DNA from: Lunularia cruciata
Taxonomy: Eukaryota; Streptophyta; Marchantiopsida; Lunulariales; Lunulariaceae
Assembly (NCBI GenBank): GCA_948567375.1
Contig: OX419757.1
Location: 41,602,001-41,666,000, forward strand
Reading direction: 5' to 3'
DNA length: 64,000 nt
Below the pieces are notes generated by a model. That model had not been told where the DNA came from. It saw nothing but the letters and a program-made list of their open reading frames with translations, and made no database searches. Every line of letters starts with the position of its first letter. Within the stretch, counting starts at the first letter, position 1. This document shows, in pieces, positions 41,786-54,989 of the stretch. The position numbers and the translations under genes are program-made.

Positions 41786-44700
41786 GGCTTACGAGACCAT
41801 GAGAGTGCATTTGTGAGGGAATTATAATAACATTAGGTGAGAAGAGTACAAATTGTCAAACCTATAATAATACAAAATTTGCCATGCCATCAATATTGTG
41901 GAGGTAGACGACCAAGAAACACCATGCATTAAAAGAGGAACCCAAGACAAAAATTAGTAACATAAACAATTTGAAAATTCTCCTTCACTGCAGAGTACTT
42001 TCATTTAATCTCAAAACCATAAATCTCCCTAAGCAACCAAGCTAGATGAGAGTGGCCAAGTGAGTTAGATAAGATAGATGAGAGCCAAATGTATCAAAGT
42101 AGTTTAGTTGCTTGGTTGAATCATTAGTCTCAAGTGCTAAACCTAAACACAAGCTCTTACGTGCCAAATAGAGGCAAAACGTGCAAAGTAGAGGCAAAAC
42201 GGGGATTCTAAGGAATTATAAACTTGTGAAAATAAACTATGGAAGATCTTCATTCTCCAATTCTAGATGCCAATGCAACTCCAATGAGCAAAGATTCCAT
42301 TTCACTTCTTCATTCCATTCCCCTCCATTTCTCCTTGTGGTAAGTCTATTTTTCTCCCCTTCCATTCTAAGAGCTTCTTAACATGGTGTCTACAATACCT
42401 ATTGTAGGGAGCAAAGTGAGGGGTGAGGAAGACAGGTTCCAAATTACTACTCACCATTATGTGTGAATATTAGATTATTTGAAAGATCTAGAACATTTCA
42501 ATCAAATCTATTGTAACTATTGTAAAACCCAGTGTAGAAGAGTATTACTTTTAGTTACATTTCTACTTATCTCGTTTGGCACGAGAGAGGATTTCCCCCT
42601 TCAACAATAGGAGACAAACTATGCAAAAAGTGAGCATGTTATATGAATTCATACAAGGATGCAATGGTATGGAAGGACAACCGTACAAGGGAAAGGCTTT
42701 TGAAAAAAAAGTAAAAACGGTGATGGAAAACAATAGATGATAAATTAAATCATCTATATATTTACTTTTCTATATGGATTCAATGTTTGGAGGTTGGGCA
42801 AATATATCTCAACATGCACTTGTCAATATTAATGGTATTGGTGATGTGGTTCATATCTCAATTGGGATTGAGCCAAAGAAGATAATGAAGCAAAACTTCA
42901 CCTGCAAAGGAGGAAGCATGTGGGGAGGATTCTCTTGTACTTGCTTTGGATTCAATTTTTTTAATTTACTATCTTGAATACCCAAGGGATATAAGAAGAA
43001 TCTTTTTGTGGATTCAAAGAGGAGAATCAAGCTAATTTAGACTATGTTCCAAGAATGCATGAAGGTGCTCCAAGAACCCATAAAGATGTTGCTTCATCTA
43101 TGATTACCATAGGAATGGAGGAGGAGTTCCTAGGAACAAAAGAGGAGAACCAAGAAGCAAGAACTAAAGAAGAGATCTGATCTCATACGTAGAGAGGGAA
43201 GGTGAACCCATGAAGAAGAGTTAGATCTCTAAAGTGCATTCAAAGATTACACCTACAATTGTTAGTTTATCACATGATTTGGCTAGCCATAGTAAATGAA
43301 AGAGTGAGTCAATGGAAGGTAGAGAGAGATGAAAAATAGTTGTGATAGATGATAGTTGAGATAAAAGCACCAAGATGGAGAAGCCTTGATACCTTAAAGA
43401 GGCAAAAAGAAAAATGTAGAGGTGGAGAAGATATTGAGGACCAAGAAAATAAGATCTAAAGTAGAAAAATTGAGTATGAATGAAATAAGTACTAAATCTA
43501 AGCACTTTTACTTGATGAAATTTTTTTCTAATTAAAAATATAAGGAATTTTTTTTATGCTTGAACATAATTAATTTAGGTGCTTTTATTGGTGTTTTTGG
43601 ATTAATTCCTATTCCATCAATTACATTTAGGCTTTTATATTTTGAGCTAGCTTCTACCCACATTGCATTACTCTACATTACCACAAAGCCTTCCAAACTG
43701 AGCAATTTGGGTTTACTAAGTTTTGTGCATAATTTTGAAGCTACTAAGATGCTCTAAAGGATAAGAAGTGCTAGGATAACTAACTTGATATGCAATGCTT
43801 ACATCACATAGCTCCTCTTGTCTCAAGCATAAAATTACTGCAAGAGCAAAGTAAGTGGGCCTCCTCAGAGGCCAAAATAGTCCACAATACATGGTGTGTA
43901 TACATGAAGTACTGTGGGGGACTCTAACAAGGAACTAGTTGAGCAATCGGCTAATGGCATAAGGGTCTAAACCTATCTAGAGTAAACTATATAGCTGTTT
44001 GTTGGCTATTAGGAGCATCTTGAAAATGATCAGGTCAAAATATGGCTTTTAAAATTACTTATGAATTAATGATGTGGAGTAGAGCAGTCTTGTAGCTTGT
44101 AATGCTCATACCCTTTAGGTGTGGTCTTAGTAATAAAAGCCCCCATGTTAAGACCCAATTCACAAGTGACCATTTTGATAGCCGAGTATCTTAGTGTGTG
44201 TATAAATAGGAGAAGGGGGTGAATATCATTAGCAAATAAGTAATGATTTCAGTATCCTTGGAACACTCTTGAATCAACTAGGACAAAGAAAACTCCTAAA
44301 GAAATGAAGAGTACAATAAAAACATTGTTTGAGGTGGATTCACAACCATATGATGGTGGAAGTAGTAGTAATATAGTTTATCCTAAATCCCCAATTCCAA
44401 ACTACACCCCTTGTGCAAGTAGAAAGAATAGTGATAACTATGAATAAATTTTTCATCATATATGAATTTATGAATAGAACTCATTCTCATTCTAAGTATT
44501 GCTTTTATTATGTGGTTGTGATTATGAGATGAAAAAAATTTTCATATATGAACTCATGGATTGATTTTATTCTCATTTTGATTTTGACTGTTGCTTCTAT
44601 TATGTGATTATGCTGCTAATCATGAATTGATTTCATTCTAATTCTCATTGTGAGTATATATTATATGATTCTATCATGAAATGTGTGTTTCCTACGGTCT

Positions 44701-44979
44701 CCTTTTGATATTGATGATCTCCTATCAAAAAAACCTTTCATATTTTTCTACTTTACATACTAGCTATTTTATTAATTCTTTACATTCTTTTTATCTCATC
44801 TCATTGATTTACATATCAAGGAACAACAGATTTCTTAAAGAAACAGCGGATGAAACACAAATGTAATGATAGACAAAGCGGCCTGCACAATGTACATGGG
44901 ATGCATGGTGTGGTGTGCATAGGGGTAGTAGGTGTAGTGCATGTAGTGTGTGCAGGAGCACTTAGAATCTTGGACTAAG

Positions 44980-45090
44980 TTTTGAAACCAATAGTAATGG
45001 TTTATTTTAATAACAAGGTTTTGAAACAAGTAGTAATGGTATATTTTAATAACTAGGTTTTGAAACAAGTAGTAATGGTATATTTTTATA
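44980..45090. repeat. 39-bp tandem repeat, 2.8 copies
   Basis: Units start with TTTTGAAAC at 44980, 45019 and 45058, containing AGTAATGG and TATTTTAATAAC. The units differ by a few substitutions. Confidence 0.85.
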
Positions 45091-45372
45091 TTTTATTAGT
45101 GATTCATAGTAATAAATGAGTACCCAAAGTGGATGATGGTATGTATATATGGATATAAAAGTACAAAGGTGAATATTTAAAGTTGATGGGTGTATGTTTA
45201 TATTAATATCAAAGCACAAAGGTGTTGAAATCTATCCCTTGTATGATGTGAAAGGTACTCTAGTGCATCCTCTAAGCATCTATACAAGGAGCAGCTTAGA
45301 AAAAAGGACTCTATGTCCACATCCATTCCCTCTCCCAGGGATGTATAATAGGGTTTACGCTTTAACACTTTG

Positions 45373-45398
45373 CTTGATTGATTGATTGATTGATTGAC
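45373..45398. repeat. (TTGA)n microsatellite
   Basis: About six TTGA units flanked on both sides by ACACTTTGCTT. Confidence 0.85.
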
Positions 45399-46348
45399 AC
45401 TTTGCTTGCTAGATTGGCATATGGATCTGCACTATAATCCCTAAGTCCACTCCTCCTCTAAAAATGTAATGGCAACGCATGATTCTCCTCTAAATCTCTC
45501 TAGAGAAGCTACCAAGAGATCCAATGATAAAGTGTGGGATGTCTTAGGTCTATGAAGAGGAGTAAATCTAGGAGGATATATAACACCATGGGGATGGTTT
45601 CTACAATATGAAAGTAAGGCATTATCAATTATCTTGGATGGATAGACCTAGGGATGTAAATATATTCTAAGGTCTAACAATGAACCCTTCATACTTGTCA
45701 ATGTACACATCCATTTTGCTGAAGCATCTCATGAGGCGTGCCCTTGTGTGTGATCTTGTTGGTAGGAAATCACAATCCCATATGCAGCAGACCAATTGCT
45801 AGAACTCACTCCTTGCACCATTATGCAATATGATAACCTCAAAGTGTGACATAGTACTCCATAAATTCTCAAAGTCTAGGTTGGGGGATATACCAAAACG
45901 TATTAATCACTCTATAATAGCTTCATCCATACCCCATCATTGTCCCACACCACTACAAGAAAAAGGAGATCTAGCACACATAATATCCACTACACAACCA
46001 ACATCTAAAACTAAGATCTTCCTCCTCAAATCTCTAGCATAAAAGAGACAAGGAATGAACTCTTAAGCTCATTCTATCTCTCAAATCACTAAGCTAGAAA
46101 ACTCATCTCTCAAAGTCATTCTCCTCTCTCAAAGCCACCTAAACTCCTCGACATTGCCTCTAAATTTGGATGAGGACAAGAATCATCTGAAAGTCATGGT
46201 CTCCAAGGAACAATATCCATATCACATATTTACACATAAGGCTCTCCACTAGGCACTCCCATCAAAGTCATCTTCATTTGTGTAGCTTGAGTATAAGTCT
46301 TGTAAAAGTGCATCTCTATCCCACTAGTCTAAGACTCCTAAGTGATCT

Positions 46349-46817
46349 TATAATAATATGGATTCTATAGATGACTTAGTCAAGTTCAACAAAGTAGCAA
46401 ACAAGCCAAATTAGCCAAGCATTATTGGAATGTTCAAGAAGCATCTAGGAAGCTTCTTGGTACCTTCCAAGTATTGACTAATGTGCATACAAAGTAGGCA
46501 AATTTTAGGAGGTATTTTCTAGGGAAGCTTCTTAACTATCTTAGCTTGCACACCAAGTAGTCAGCTTCTAGAAGAAAGCTTCTTGAGAAACTTCTTGAGA
46601 AGTTTCTCAAGAAGCTTCCTCGGTTAGCTTAGCTTGCACTCTAAGAAGATGGCCTTTAGGAAGCTTCTTGAGAAGCTTCCCAGGAGCCTTATATATTCTC
46701 TATAATATCAAAGCCCAAGCTCATGATAGGCATTTTTATTTTCCCTCATTCAAGAGTTCTAAGGTGATCTTACACTTTAGTCTTCCATTTTCTTATTTCT
46801 CTCATCGGTCTTTTATA
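46349..46817 (+). repeat. 5' LTR of Gypsy 1
   Basis: Aligns with 51489-51923 (GCCAAATTAGCCAA-type, CTTCCAAGTAT, AGGAGCCTT-type and TTCCATTTTCTTATTTCTCTC-type blocks). It contains an extra hairpin at 46576-46617 not present in the 3' LTR. Confidence 0.82.
46576..46617. repeat. 20-bp-arm inverted repeat inside the Gypsy 1 5' LTR
   Basis: Arms 46576-46595 and 46598-46617 with a 2-nt spacer, perfect over 20 bp. The 3' LTR has only one simple version of this GAAGCTTCTTGAGAA motif. Confidence 0.85.
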
Positions 46818-47229
46818 TTGATATCAGAGCAAGAATGAGATGGATGGAATTTATGAATCACCAAATCCATTTCCTCTAGACCATTGGGATTTTCTTGTCC
46901 ATGTACTACCTAAGCATCATTTCACATATTTCATCATCTCACACTTTAGAAAAAATGTTTTGAATGCAATTACAAATTCAAACAAGGTGATTACCTTGTC
47001 TGATGAACCATTAATACTTCTAATTGTAACTTACAAAGAGCAATGGATGTATTACATTTATATGTTAACTTAGATAATTGTTGGTAGAGTAGTAGAGTAG
47101 TAGCTATGGTGGCAATGCCCAAAGTTATCACTGCTATGCAATAACAAATTGAGCATCTTACTGGATTGTTGGAAGAAAGAGACCATCAACAACAAGAGCA
47201 TATAGAAAGAGCACCATTTTGAGAAGGAG

Positions 47230-50200
47230 ATCAGTGAATATGATTTTCAAAACCCAAGGTATTTGAAGGTAAGAATTTCCCAAGTGCAATGGAGAATTTT
47301 ATGTTTGATTATAAATGTTATTTTGAAGCTACAAATCTTCAAGATGAAGAGAGATAACTCTCTTGGCTTCAAGCCAATTGGATGGAGTTGCAAAACTATG
47401 GTGTTGATTCCAAGTGGAGCAAATTGAATGGCAATTTGTTATGCCAATCTCAACATTAAAAGAATTCAAGAGCACAATAATTGGTAGATTCTAAGCTATA
47501 AAGTTGCACAAGCTACACAAGATAGATCAAAAAAATTGAAGTAGATTGGTTTTGTGAGGAGTTATATCATTCAATTCCAAAACACCGTAATGCAAATTAT
47601 AGATATACTAGGAAATGAAGCTCAAGATTGATTTATGAAGGGCTTGAAGTAACACATTAAATTGGAAATGACTATGCAGGAGCCCAAACACTTGGAGGAA
47701 GCCATGCAATTGGTTGAGCACTTTGATTCCTTAGTTACCACAAGTTGGTCTTGACCTTAACTTTCACAAAACCTACCAATTCACTACAAATGGGTGGAGG
47801 AACTTACTATAATGGAGAATGATGCCATCCAATGGAGACTACTTTACACTTCAAATAAGGAGAGATTGTGGCAAAATGTTAGTTATTTTTATTGTCATCA
47901 AAATGAACATCATATTGTTGAATGTCCACTCAAGAATGGATGACCTCAACACATTGTGCAAATGGAGTTTGTGGAGGACAATGATTAGAGAAATAAAGAA
48001 TCCTAGTAGGAGATATAAGCCACCTATTGGGAACTTGATTAGTTCCAATTAGATTGAAAGTTCAACTTATGTAAATTTGCTTCACTTGCAAGGTATAATA
48101 TTTGATCATGGTTGTAAGATTTTGGTTGATTTTAGAATTTTAGAGAATTTCATATCCATGATATTAGAAAAAGAATTAGGTATTTTTACCAAGCCAATAC
48201 TTGAAAGTAGATTGATTATGGCGGATAGTAGAAAAGGTTTTGCATCCCATATCTCACATCTTGTTACATTCAAGATTAGGAAGGAGTATTTGGAGTGTAT
48301 GAGGTTTGTGGTATCACCTCTACACTATGATGTCATTCAAGATCTACTTTGGCTTGAAATTCAAAGGTTCAATTTGATTGGACTCAACAGCAAATTCAAT
48401 ACTACACCAAGGTAAGAATTATTGATTAGGTTGTTTAGCACCTTTGAGTAAGACATCTAAGGATAGTCAATCCCAAGATAAGATGTTTGTCAATAAAGCA
48501 GCCATAGAGTAAGCTTTGGATGAAGATATTTCTCTTTTTGCATTGTGGATCAAGTAGATTATACATGGAGAATATGATGAGCGTCAAAAGCTTCAACAAG
48601 CAATGGTTGATTAGATAGTTCAAGAGTTTGTAGATATGTTTTTGGATGATCTATTGAAGGGGTTATCCCTTGATTGTGGTATGCACTTCAAAATCAAGTT
48701 ATTTCCAAGAGGTACTCTAGTGAGTAGACCAATATATCGGCTCTCACCAAAGGAGTTAGAAGAGCTTTGAACAACACTACTGGAGTTTTTGGAGAAGGAT
48801 TTTATACAGCATAGTACATCTCCTTGGGGAGCATAGATACTATTTGTCCCAAAGAAGGATGATGGACTTTGCTTTTGCATTGACTACCATAGCCTCAATA
48901 AACAAACCATGAAGAATGCATATCCTTTGCCTCAAATTGATGATTTGCTAGATCAATACGTAGAGCACGATATTTCTCCAAGTTGGATCTTTGAAGCGAC
49001 TATTAATACATTCCCATTGATAGGGAAGATGCGTAGAAGACTACCTCTTACACAAGGTATAGGCATTTTGAATCAAGAGTTCTACCTTTAAGGCTCATGA
49101 ATGCTCTAGTGGTCTTCTTGGATTAGAGGAATTGAGTATTGGATGGGTTGTTGGATTGGTATGTGGTGGTGTTCTTGGACAAAAAATTGATCTATAGAAA
49201 GACAAAGAGAGAAAACATGAATCATCTATGAGAAATCCTAAGACAACCACATCAATGGAAGTATTATTGCAAGAAGTCAAAGTGTACCTTTTGGCAACAA
49301 GAAGTTATGGTCTTGGGTCTAATCAAAAGGGAACAAGATGGAAGAGGAGAAAATCAAAGCCATTATTGATTGGCCTGTTCTAATGGATGCCATAGAAAGT
49401 GCATGCATTTAATGGATTGGCAAGTTTTTATCGATGGTTTATCCACTACTATGCCTATGAGATAGCACCATCGACCGATCTCTTAGAGAAAGCCTTGAGC
49501 TTTCAAGAGACCACCAAGCATGAAGAAACATTCACGAAATTGAAGCATATGGTATCCTCATGACCCATGTTTCAATCATATGATACTCAAATACCTTGTG
49601 TGGTTGATTTGGATGCTTCTAAATTTGCCATTAGAGCGGTGTTTCAACAAGAATTTCTAGATGGGGTACATCTCATTGCCTTTGTGTATATTGCCAACTA
49701 AACACTACAAAAAAATTACTTTCCTTGATATCAAGAATGACTAGCAATGATGTATGCCACCAAGGTATGTAGGCATTATCTATTGGGGAAACAAGTGATC
49801 ATGTGCATCAATTATAAACATTTGTTGAAAAAATTACATTTGGAGCATACCAAGAGTAGATATCATTGATGAGAGGAACAGCTACAATTGTTTGATATCA
49901 AGCTTGAGTACAAGCCTTCAATGCCCTATCATGATGACCAGATTTGAGGACTCTTCCTGAATCTCTCATCATGACAACAACTAAGATAGTGTCAATTGAC
50001 TCAAAGGTTCACATTGAGTTTAGAACCACTTTACCACAAGATCACTTCTTTCAATTGGTACAAGATTGTCTTGCAACATATGATAAGAGAACAAGACCTT
50101 TTCACTCAAAGATGGACTTCTTTGTTGCAAGAACCACATCTATGTTCTAGCTTTAGGTGATCTATGCTTGGTCTAATTTAAGAGGTGATGAATTACCAAT

Positions 50201-51300
50201 TATAGGACACATATGGGTTAAACAAGACCTTGATTACTTTACAAGTACAATGGTGGTGGCCAAACATGGCATGTGAAGTTCAAGACTTTGTTTGATCTTG
50301 TGAGAGTTGCCAATGCAACAAATCTAGCAACCAAGAACCAAGTGGACAACTACAACACTTCCCATCCTAATTGCCTGATAGGAACTCGTGAACTTAGACC
50401 TCATCACATCCTTGCCATGGACAAAGCAAGGTCATACAGCAATTGTAGTGTTTGTTGATAAGCTTAGTAAGCAAATCCATTTGGCATCAAAATTTGATAT
50501 AGTGGATGCTTTAACATTGGCCCAAATCTATTTTGACAATCTCTTCAAGCATCATAGGATGCCTCATGTACTCATCTTTGAACATGATCTTCAATTCACA
50601 AGTAAATTTTAGCAAGCAACTTCAAGCTACTTGGCACCAAGTTTGCTTTGTCCATGGCCTATCATCCTCAAATTAATAGGAAAATCAAATTTGAAAATTG
50701 CACCTTGGAAGATATGCTTCATGCCTTTATTAATGTTCACCATACCAACTGGTATGAATGCCTTGCAACTATTGGGTTTACCTACAATAACTCCAAGCAA
50801 GCAAGCAAGCAAGCATTGGATTCTCTCACTTCTTCTTTAATTTCGGCCAAGATCCACTTGTTCCAAATTACCTTCTTTCTCCTCTTCCCTCTCATGTTCC
50901 TCATACTTCCACCTTCTTGTCCATAATATCCCACTCCCTAAAGCCAAATCTCATTTCCTTGTTGCTTAAAATCATCAAAAGCAATATGTGGATCAACATC
51001 ATTGTGATCTCACCTTTCAATTAGGTGATTAGGTCATGCTTTCTTTTAGTAACCTACCTTCCCACTTGGTACCCAAGTTTGTAAACTTACTCCTAACTAG
51101 ATAGGTCCATTTGATGTCACCCAAAATCATTTCTCTTATTACTTATAGATTTTCCTTGCCTAGTCATATGCAAATCCACCCTATCTTTTATGTTTCCAAG
51201 TTGAAACCCTTTGTTTCTAATCCATCTTCCTTTTCCACTCATGTCCAACCTCCTCCTCCTCCATCCCTATCAACGATCATAAGGGGTATGAAATTGATTC
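47230..51300 (+). pseudogene. Gypsy 1 gag-pol remnant
   Basis: About 47255-47760: gag (KPKVFEGKNFPSAMENFMFDYKCYFEA). About 47885-47930: a damaged zinc knuckle (YCHQNEHHIVEC). 48077-48415: protease region (ILVDFRILENFIS for the usual LVDSGAT-NFIS). 48620-49070: RT start ([38 protein letters not shown]). About 49400-49800: the RT-RNase H link (FYRWFIHYYA, VVDLDASKFAI). 50240-50900: integrase (CESCQCNKSSN, VSKSIWH, then an AYHPQ-like region). About 51110-51200: the C-terminal FSLPSHMQIHPIFYVSKLKPF. Frames shift repeatedly and stops are frequent. No function remains. Confidence 0.8.
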
Positions 51301-51488
51301 TATTTTTGCACATTGTCATATTCTAACATGGCCGCCAACAACTTATTGAGTACAAAGTCCTCTGGAAAGGATATCCCCTTCATTATGCTACTTAGGAACC
51401 TCTTTTTTATCTCTACAATGCAAAAATGGTCATTTAGGAGTTTGAAGCTTCTATGATGAGGACGTCACCAACTAGTGGTGGGAGAATA

Positions 51489-51923
51489 TGTAACAATATG
51501 GGGTTTAGTTAATCAAGACTAAGATAAGCTAGTCAAGACTAATGAAGTAGAAAATGGGCCAAATTAGCCAAATATTATAGGAATATTCTATCATATTCTT
51601 GGTAACTTCCAAGTATCAGCTAATGTGTATGCCTAGTAGGCAATTTCTAGGAGGAAGCCTCCCAACTAGCTTGGCTTGTATGCCAAGTAGGCAACTTCTA
51701 GAAGGAAGTTTCTTGAGAAGCTTCTTGGTTAGTTTAGCTTTCACTCTAAGAAGACAACCTTTAGGAAGCTTCCTTAGGAGCTTCCCAAGAGCCTTGTATA
51801 CTCACTATAAATACCAAAACCCAAGTTTATGCTATGCATTCAAAGTTTCCTTCATTCAAGAGTCTCAATGTGATCTTTCACTCCATTCTTCCATTCTCCT
51901 ATTTCTCTCTTTGGTCTTTTACA
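51489..51923 (+). repeat. 3' LTR of Gypsy 1
   Basis: 435 bp, TGTAACAATATGG...CTTTTACA, preceded by a purine-rich tract. Confidence 0.82.
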
Positions 51924-52495
51924 AATCCTCTCAACAATGTCAGTTTGAGTCCAAATATGCATTGCTAGATCTATAGGATATGTCCAAGCCTCTATATCAC
52001 TAGTATAAGACAACATAGAGTGACACTCTTTATGAATAGCTTGTGTCCTTACATGAATTGCAAACTCAATAGGGTATCTCTTTGCCTTGTCAAAAAGGAA
52101 GGTATTGCCTCCTCATAAACCTCCATTAGTGCAATCCTTGTTTCATCATCAACCCTCTCAATCTCTGCTAATTGAGCCTTAGTCATCTCTAAAATCTCCA
52201 TAGTAACACTAAACTCCTCCATGTACCTAAAATCCTAAAGCCAATATGCCTCATCTATCAATTCTCTATGCATCACAAGCCTATCTAACTCTACCAATCT
52301 CTCAACTCCTTTTTGTTGAAATGTGTTTCTTTCCTTGTCACATGCCTTTCAAATCTACCAATCTCTCAACTATAGTACTATCTTGGGTCCTAAAATTCAT
52401 CTCCTTCTTTGTCACAAGCCTCTCTAACTCTCACAACATCTCAACTCTAGTACTCTCTTGTGTCCTAAAATGCATCTCTTGATGAGCTAGTCTAT
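51924..52495. other. Spacer between the two Gypsy elements, no gene recognised
   Basis: It is rich in repeated CTCTCAACT and CTACCAATCTCTC-like words between 52270 and 52450. No domain is recognisable; it may be part of an older transposon split by Gypsy 1. Confidence 0.35.
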
Positions 52496-53229
52496 TGTAA
52501 TACCAAGAGCTAGCCATATGATCTAGATGTGAAATTTGGTTTTGTAACATCTAGAATGATGTTATACATGATGGTCAAAATAGATAAGATAGAAGTATCA
52601 CCAAAAGAGTACTTCTACTAATAGGGCAAAAACTGAAATAGACTTGAGAACCTTAGAACCAATAGCTAGACATATGATTTAAAGGTGAGAATTGGTTTGG
52701 TAACATCTGGAAGGATGTTACACATGATGGACTAAACAGATCAGAAAGAGGAATCACCAAAAGAGGACTTCTACAAATAGAGTAGGAACCAAAATATACC
52801 TGAAATCTTTGAAGGCAATTTTGGAGACCTAAACGGATGAATTAGGCCTCAAAAATGTGCAGATTCCCCCTTGACGGAAGAAAGGTTAGCTTTCCCTCCC
52901 CTTTGATTTGTCTCGTCGAGAGCTTTCCAATGGTACCTTATGTGCTTTTGAGATTCCTACAAGAAGATTCCCTAAAAGATTCCCTCCGATCAAAGCTTGT
53001 TTGACCAACCAAATAAGACCTAGACCAAACATGTCACCTATCCAAGTAAGTAATCCAAGGGTGGAGCTTGCTGACATGTCACCTATCTATGTCCCTAATC
53101 CTATGGTGGAGCTTCCTTGGAGGAGATCTCCTTTGTCTATATAATAAAGAGAAGGTGCTCCCTTGGGACATCAAATGTTTGAGCGTGCAATCTATGTTTT
53201 CTCTCTTCTCTTGTCCTTGGAGTATTACA
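52496..53229 (+). repeat. 5' LTR of Gypsy 2
   Basis: 734 bp. It contains an internal duplication: GTAACATCT-GAA-GATGTTA-ACATGATGG and TCACCAAAAGAG-ACTTCTAC each occur twice (about 52549-52640 and 52709-52790). A TATA-like TATATAATAAAG lies near 53138. Confidence 0.88.
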
Positions 53230-53230
53230 A

Positions 53231-53242
53231 TGGTATCAGAGC
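53231..53242 (+). other. Primer binding site of Gypsy 2
   Basis: TGGTATCAGAGC, complementary to the 3' end of initiator tRNA-Met, one base after the 5' LTR. Confidence 0.92.
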
Positions 53243-53830
53243 GAGTGTTTTAGCCCAACAAAGTGGATCACCCCTCTTGGAATAGCACAAACTACTGAAA
53301 CTGAGTAATTTGAGGTGGAGAACATAGAGTAATTGTTAGACTTAGGAAGGACTTTAGAGAGCGGATGGGATGGATGTGCCGGGAGGACAATTTTCTGCAC
53401 CTAGCTTTCCATTCTCAAACCCATTCCACATCAAGGTTATGTACATCCAGTGTAAGCAGATGAGGTATTGCTAGTTTATCACTTTGGTGCAGAATTCATG
53501 GACAGAGTGATGAACTCACCAAACCCGATGATTCTACCTGTGGTGATATATGACAGAGAGTGGGATTTGACAATCTACATTCTATTATGATAATATGATA
53601 TGAATGTCCCAAATCCTCTCCCTTTCAACACTCAAGTAGAAATCCATTATGTAGTGAGACCAAAAGTGATGTTTAGAGATTTTGTGGTTAGGAATTTTGG
53701 TGAGGAGTATTATCAACAAGAGATAGCTTTTGAGGTCCCAATGGTAGTTCCGATAGTTTGTGTGCCTTCCAGAATGATTATATTGACTCTGTATTGAAGT
53801 AGACATTAGCAATTGAGTGTTGTAGGAACC

Positions 53831-54915
53831 ATGGATTTGCAATTGCAAGAGCTAGTGCAAGGAATGCAAGGGATGTTGAATGAATTTTGAGAGATTAAGT
53901 TGATCATGGAGACATTAAAAAGTCAAGTGTAGATCCTCAGGAACAATCAAGCCATGCAAGAAGACGAGCCATCTCAAAACCCAGTATCTATGACTGAAGT
54001 ACTTGGAGAGGCACCCGTACCTACGAACCCTATCAATGATGAAGCCACATTGCTACTCCGGATGAAGAAGACCTACAACATTGAGCCTTACAAAAGGCAA
54101 CATACGATAGGAGTAGTGGAAAATTGGATCTTGAGAATGAATCGATATTTCCGACTGTTCTCAACAGAGATCACAGAGCATGCTGCAGGCGTGTTTGCAT
54201 GTGGGTACTTGACCGATAAAGCCCTCACATGGTATGATGCTTGGGAATGATCCATGTTGGCATAGAAAAGGGAGGTCACATGGACAACAATGCAAGAAGG
54301 ACTGCTGAAGAATTTCCAATCGGTGGATTTTGTGCAAATGGCTCGAACTCGACTATGGGGATTGAGACAGAAGAATAGAGTACAAGAGTATGTGGAAGCA
54401 TCTCTAGTCTACAAGTCGCAATTACCAACATGAGTCCAATAGAGGCTCTCGAAAATTTCAAATGAGGGTTGAAAGAGCAGATTCGCCAAGAAGTCATGGT
54501 GCAAAATCCTCGCATGGTATTTGAAGCCATTGCTTGTGCGCATGGAATAATAGGAGCATTAGGTGGAAGTGAAGGAGTAGTTCCACCTCAACATTATCAG
54601 GCAGAAATGCCACACATGGGTGGACCAATACCGATGGAATTGGGTAACCTTTGATTCTGGGATCGAGGAGCACGACCGCTTCAAGGGAAGCGGGGACAGG
54701 TAGAAGAACGAAGAGATGGAGTCTCACAAGGAGAAGGGACTCAAGGAGAACAACGCCGATGTTACAATTGTGGCCATATTGTGCACATATCTACCAACTG
54801 TTGCACTCGTTTCCCTAGAGGCCCTTGGCCTTTGTACAGGCAATCTTTGAACAACATGGAGAGACACATTAAAGAGGCGGAGGTGGAAATCATTCCTGAA
54901 AACAAAGATCACCAA
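53831..54915 (+). pseudogene. Gypsy 2 gag remnant
   Basis: Starts MDLQLQELVQGMQGM and runs through the capsid region (VVENWILRMNRYFRLFSTEI, ALTWYDAWE) with a TGA after the WE. It ends with zinc knuckle CYNCGHIVHISTNC (54760-54801, C-X2-C-X4-H-X4-C). Gag forms the particle that packages the RNA. At least three stops and a frameshift make it inactive. Confidence 0.82.
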
Positions 54916-54989
54916 TAAATGTACCTCACGGCCTTACTGGTTCAATAAGGAAGCAGAGAAGGGAGGGAAGGAAGAAGAATATTGCACAA

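Larger units (their letters stand above)
40049..46348. other. Intergenic region, no gene recognised
   Basis: AT-rich DNA without coding similarity. Small features: a perfect 12-bp-arm hairpin at 40623-40648 (GATTTTGTCTTA, loop GG), a palindrome GTTCACATGTGAAC near 40938, a diverged direct duplication at 41601-41785 and a 39-bp tandem repeat at 44980-45090. Part of 45.7-46.3 kb may be an unrecognised transposon. Confidence 0.4.
46349..51923 (+). mobile_element. Decayed Ty3/Gypsy retrotransposon 1
   Basis: 5' LTR 46349-46817, iMet-like primer site TTGATATCAGAGC (46818-46830) and 3' LTR 51489-51923, preceded by the purine-rich GTGGTGGGAGAATA. Between them on the plus strand are remnants of gag, a zinc knuckle, protease, RT, RNase H and integrase, all with stops. 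No matching target duplication is visible (GATCT left, AATCC right). The LTRs are strongly diverged, so the insertion is old. Confidence 0.85.

Noticed and set aside
44835-45068. Repetitive protein FQNLVIKI-HYY on the minus strand
   Set aside because: It is the translation of the 39-bp tandem repeat (13 codons per unit), not evidence of a gene.
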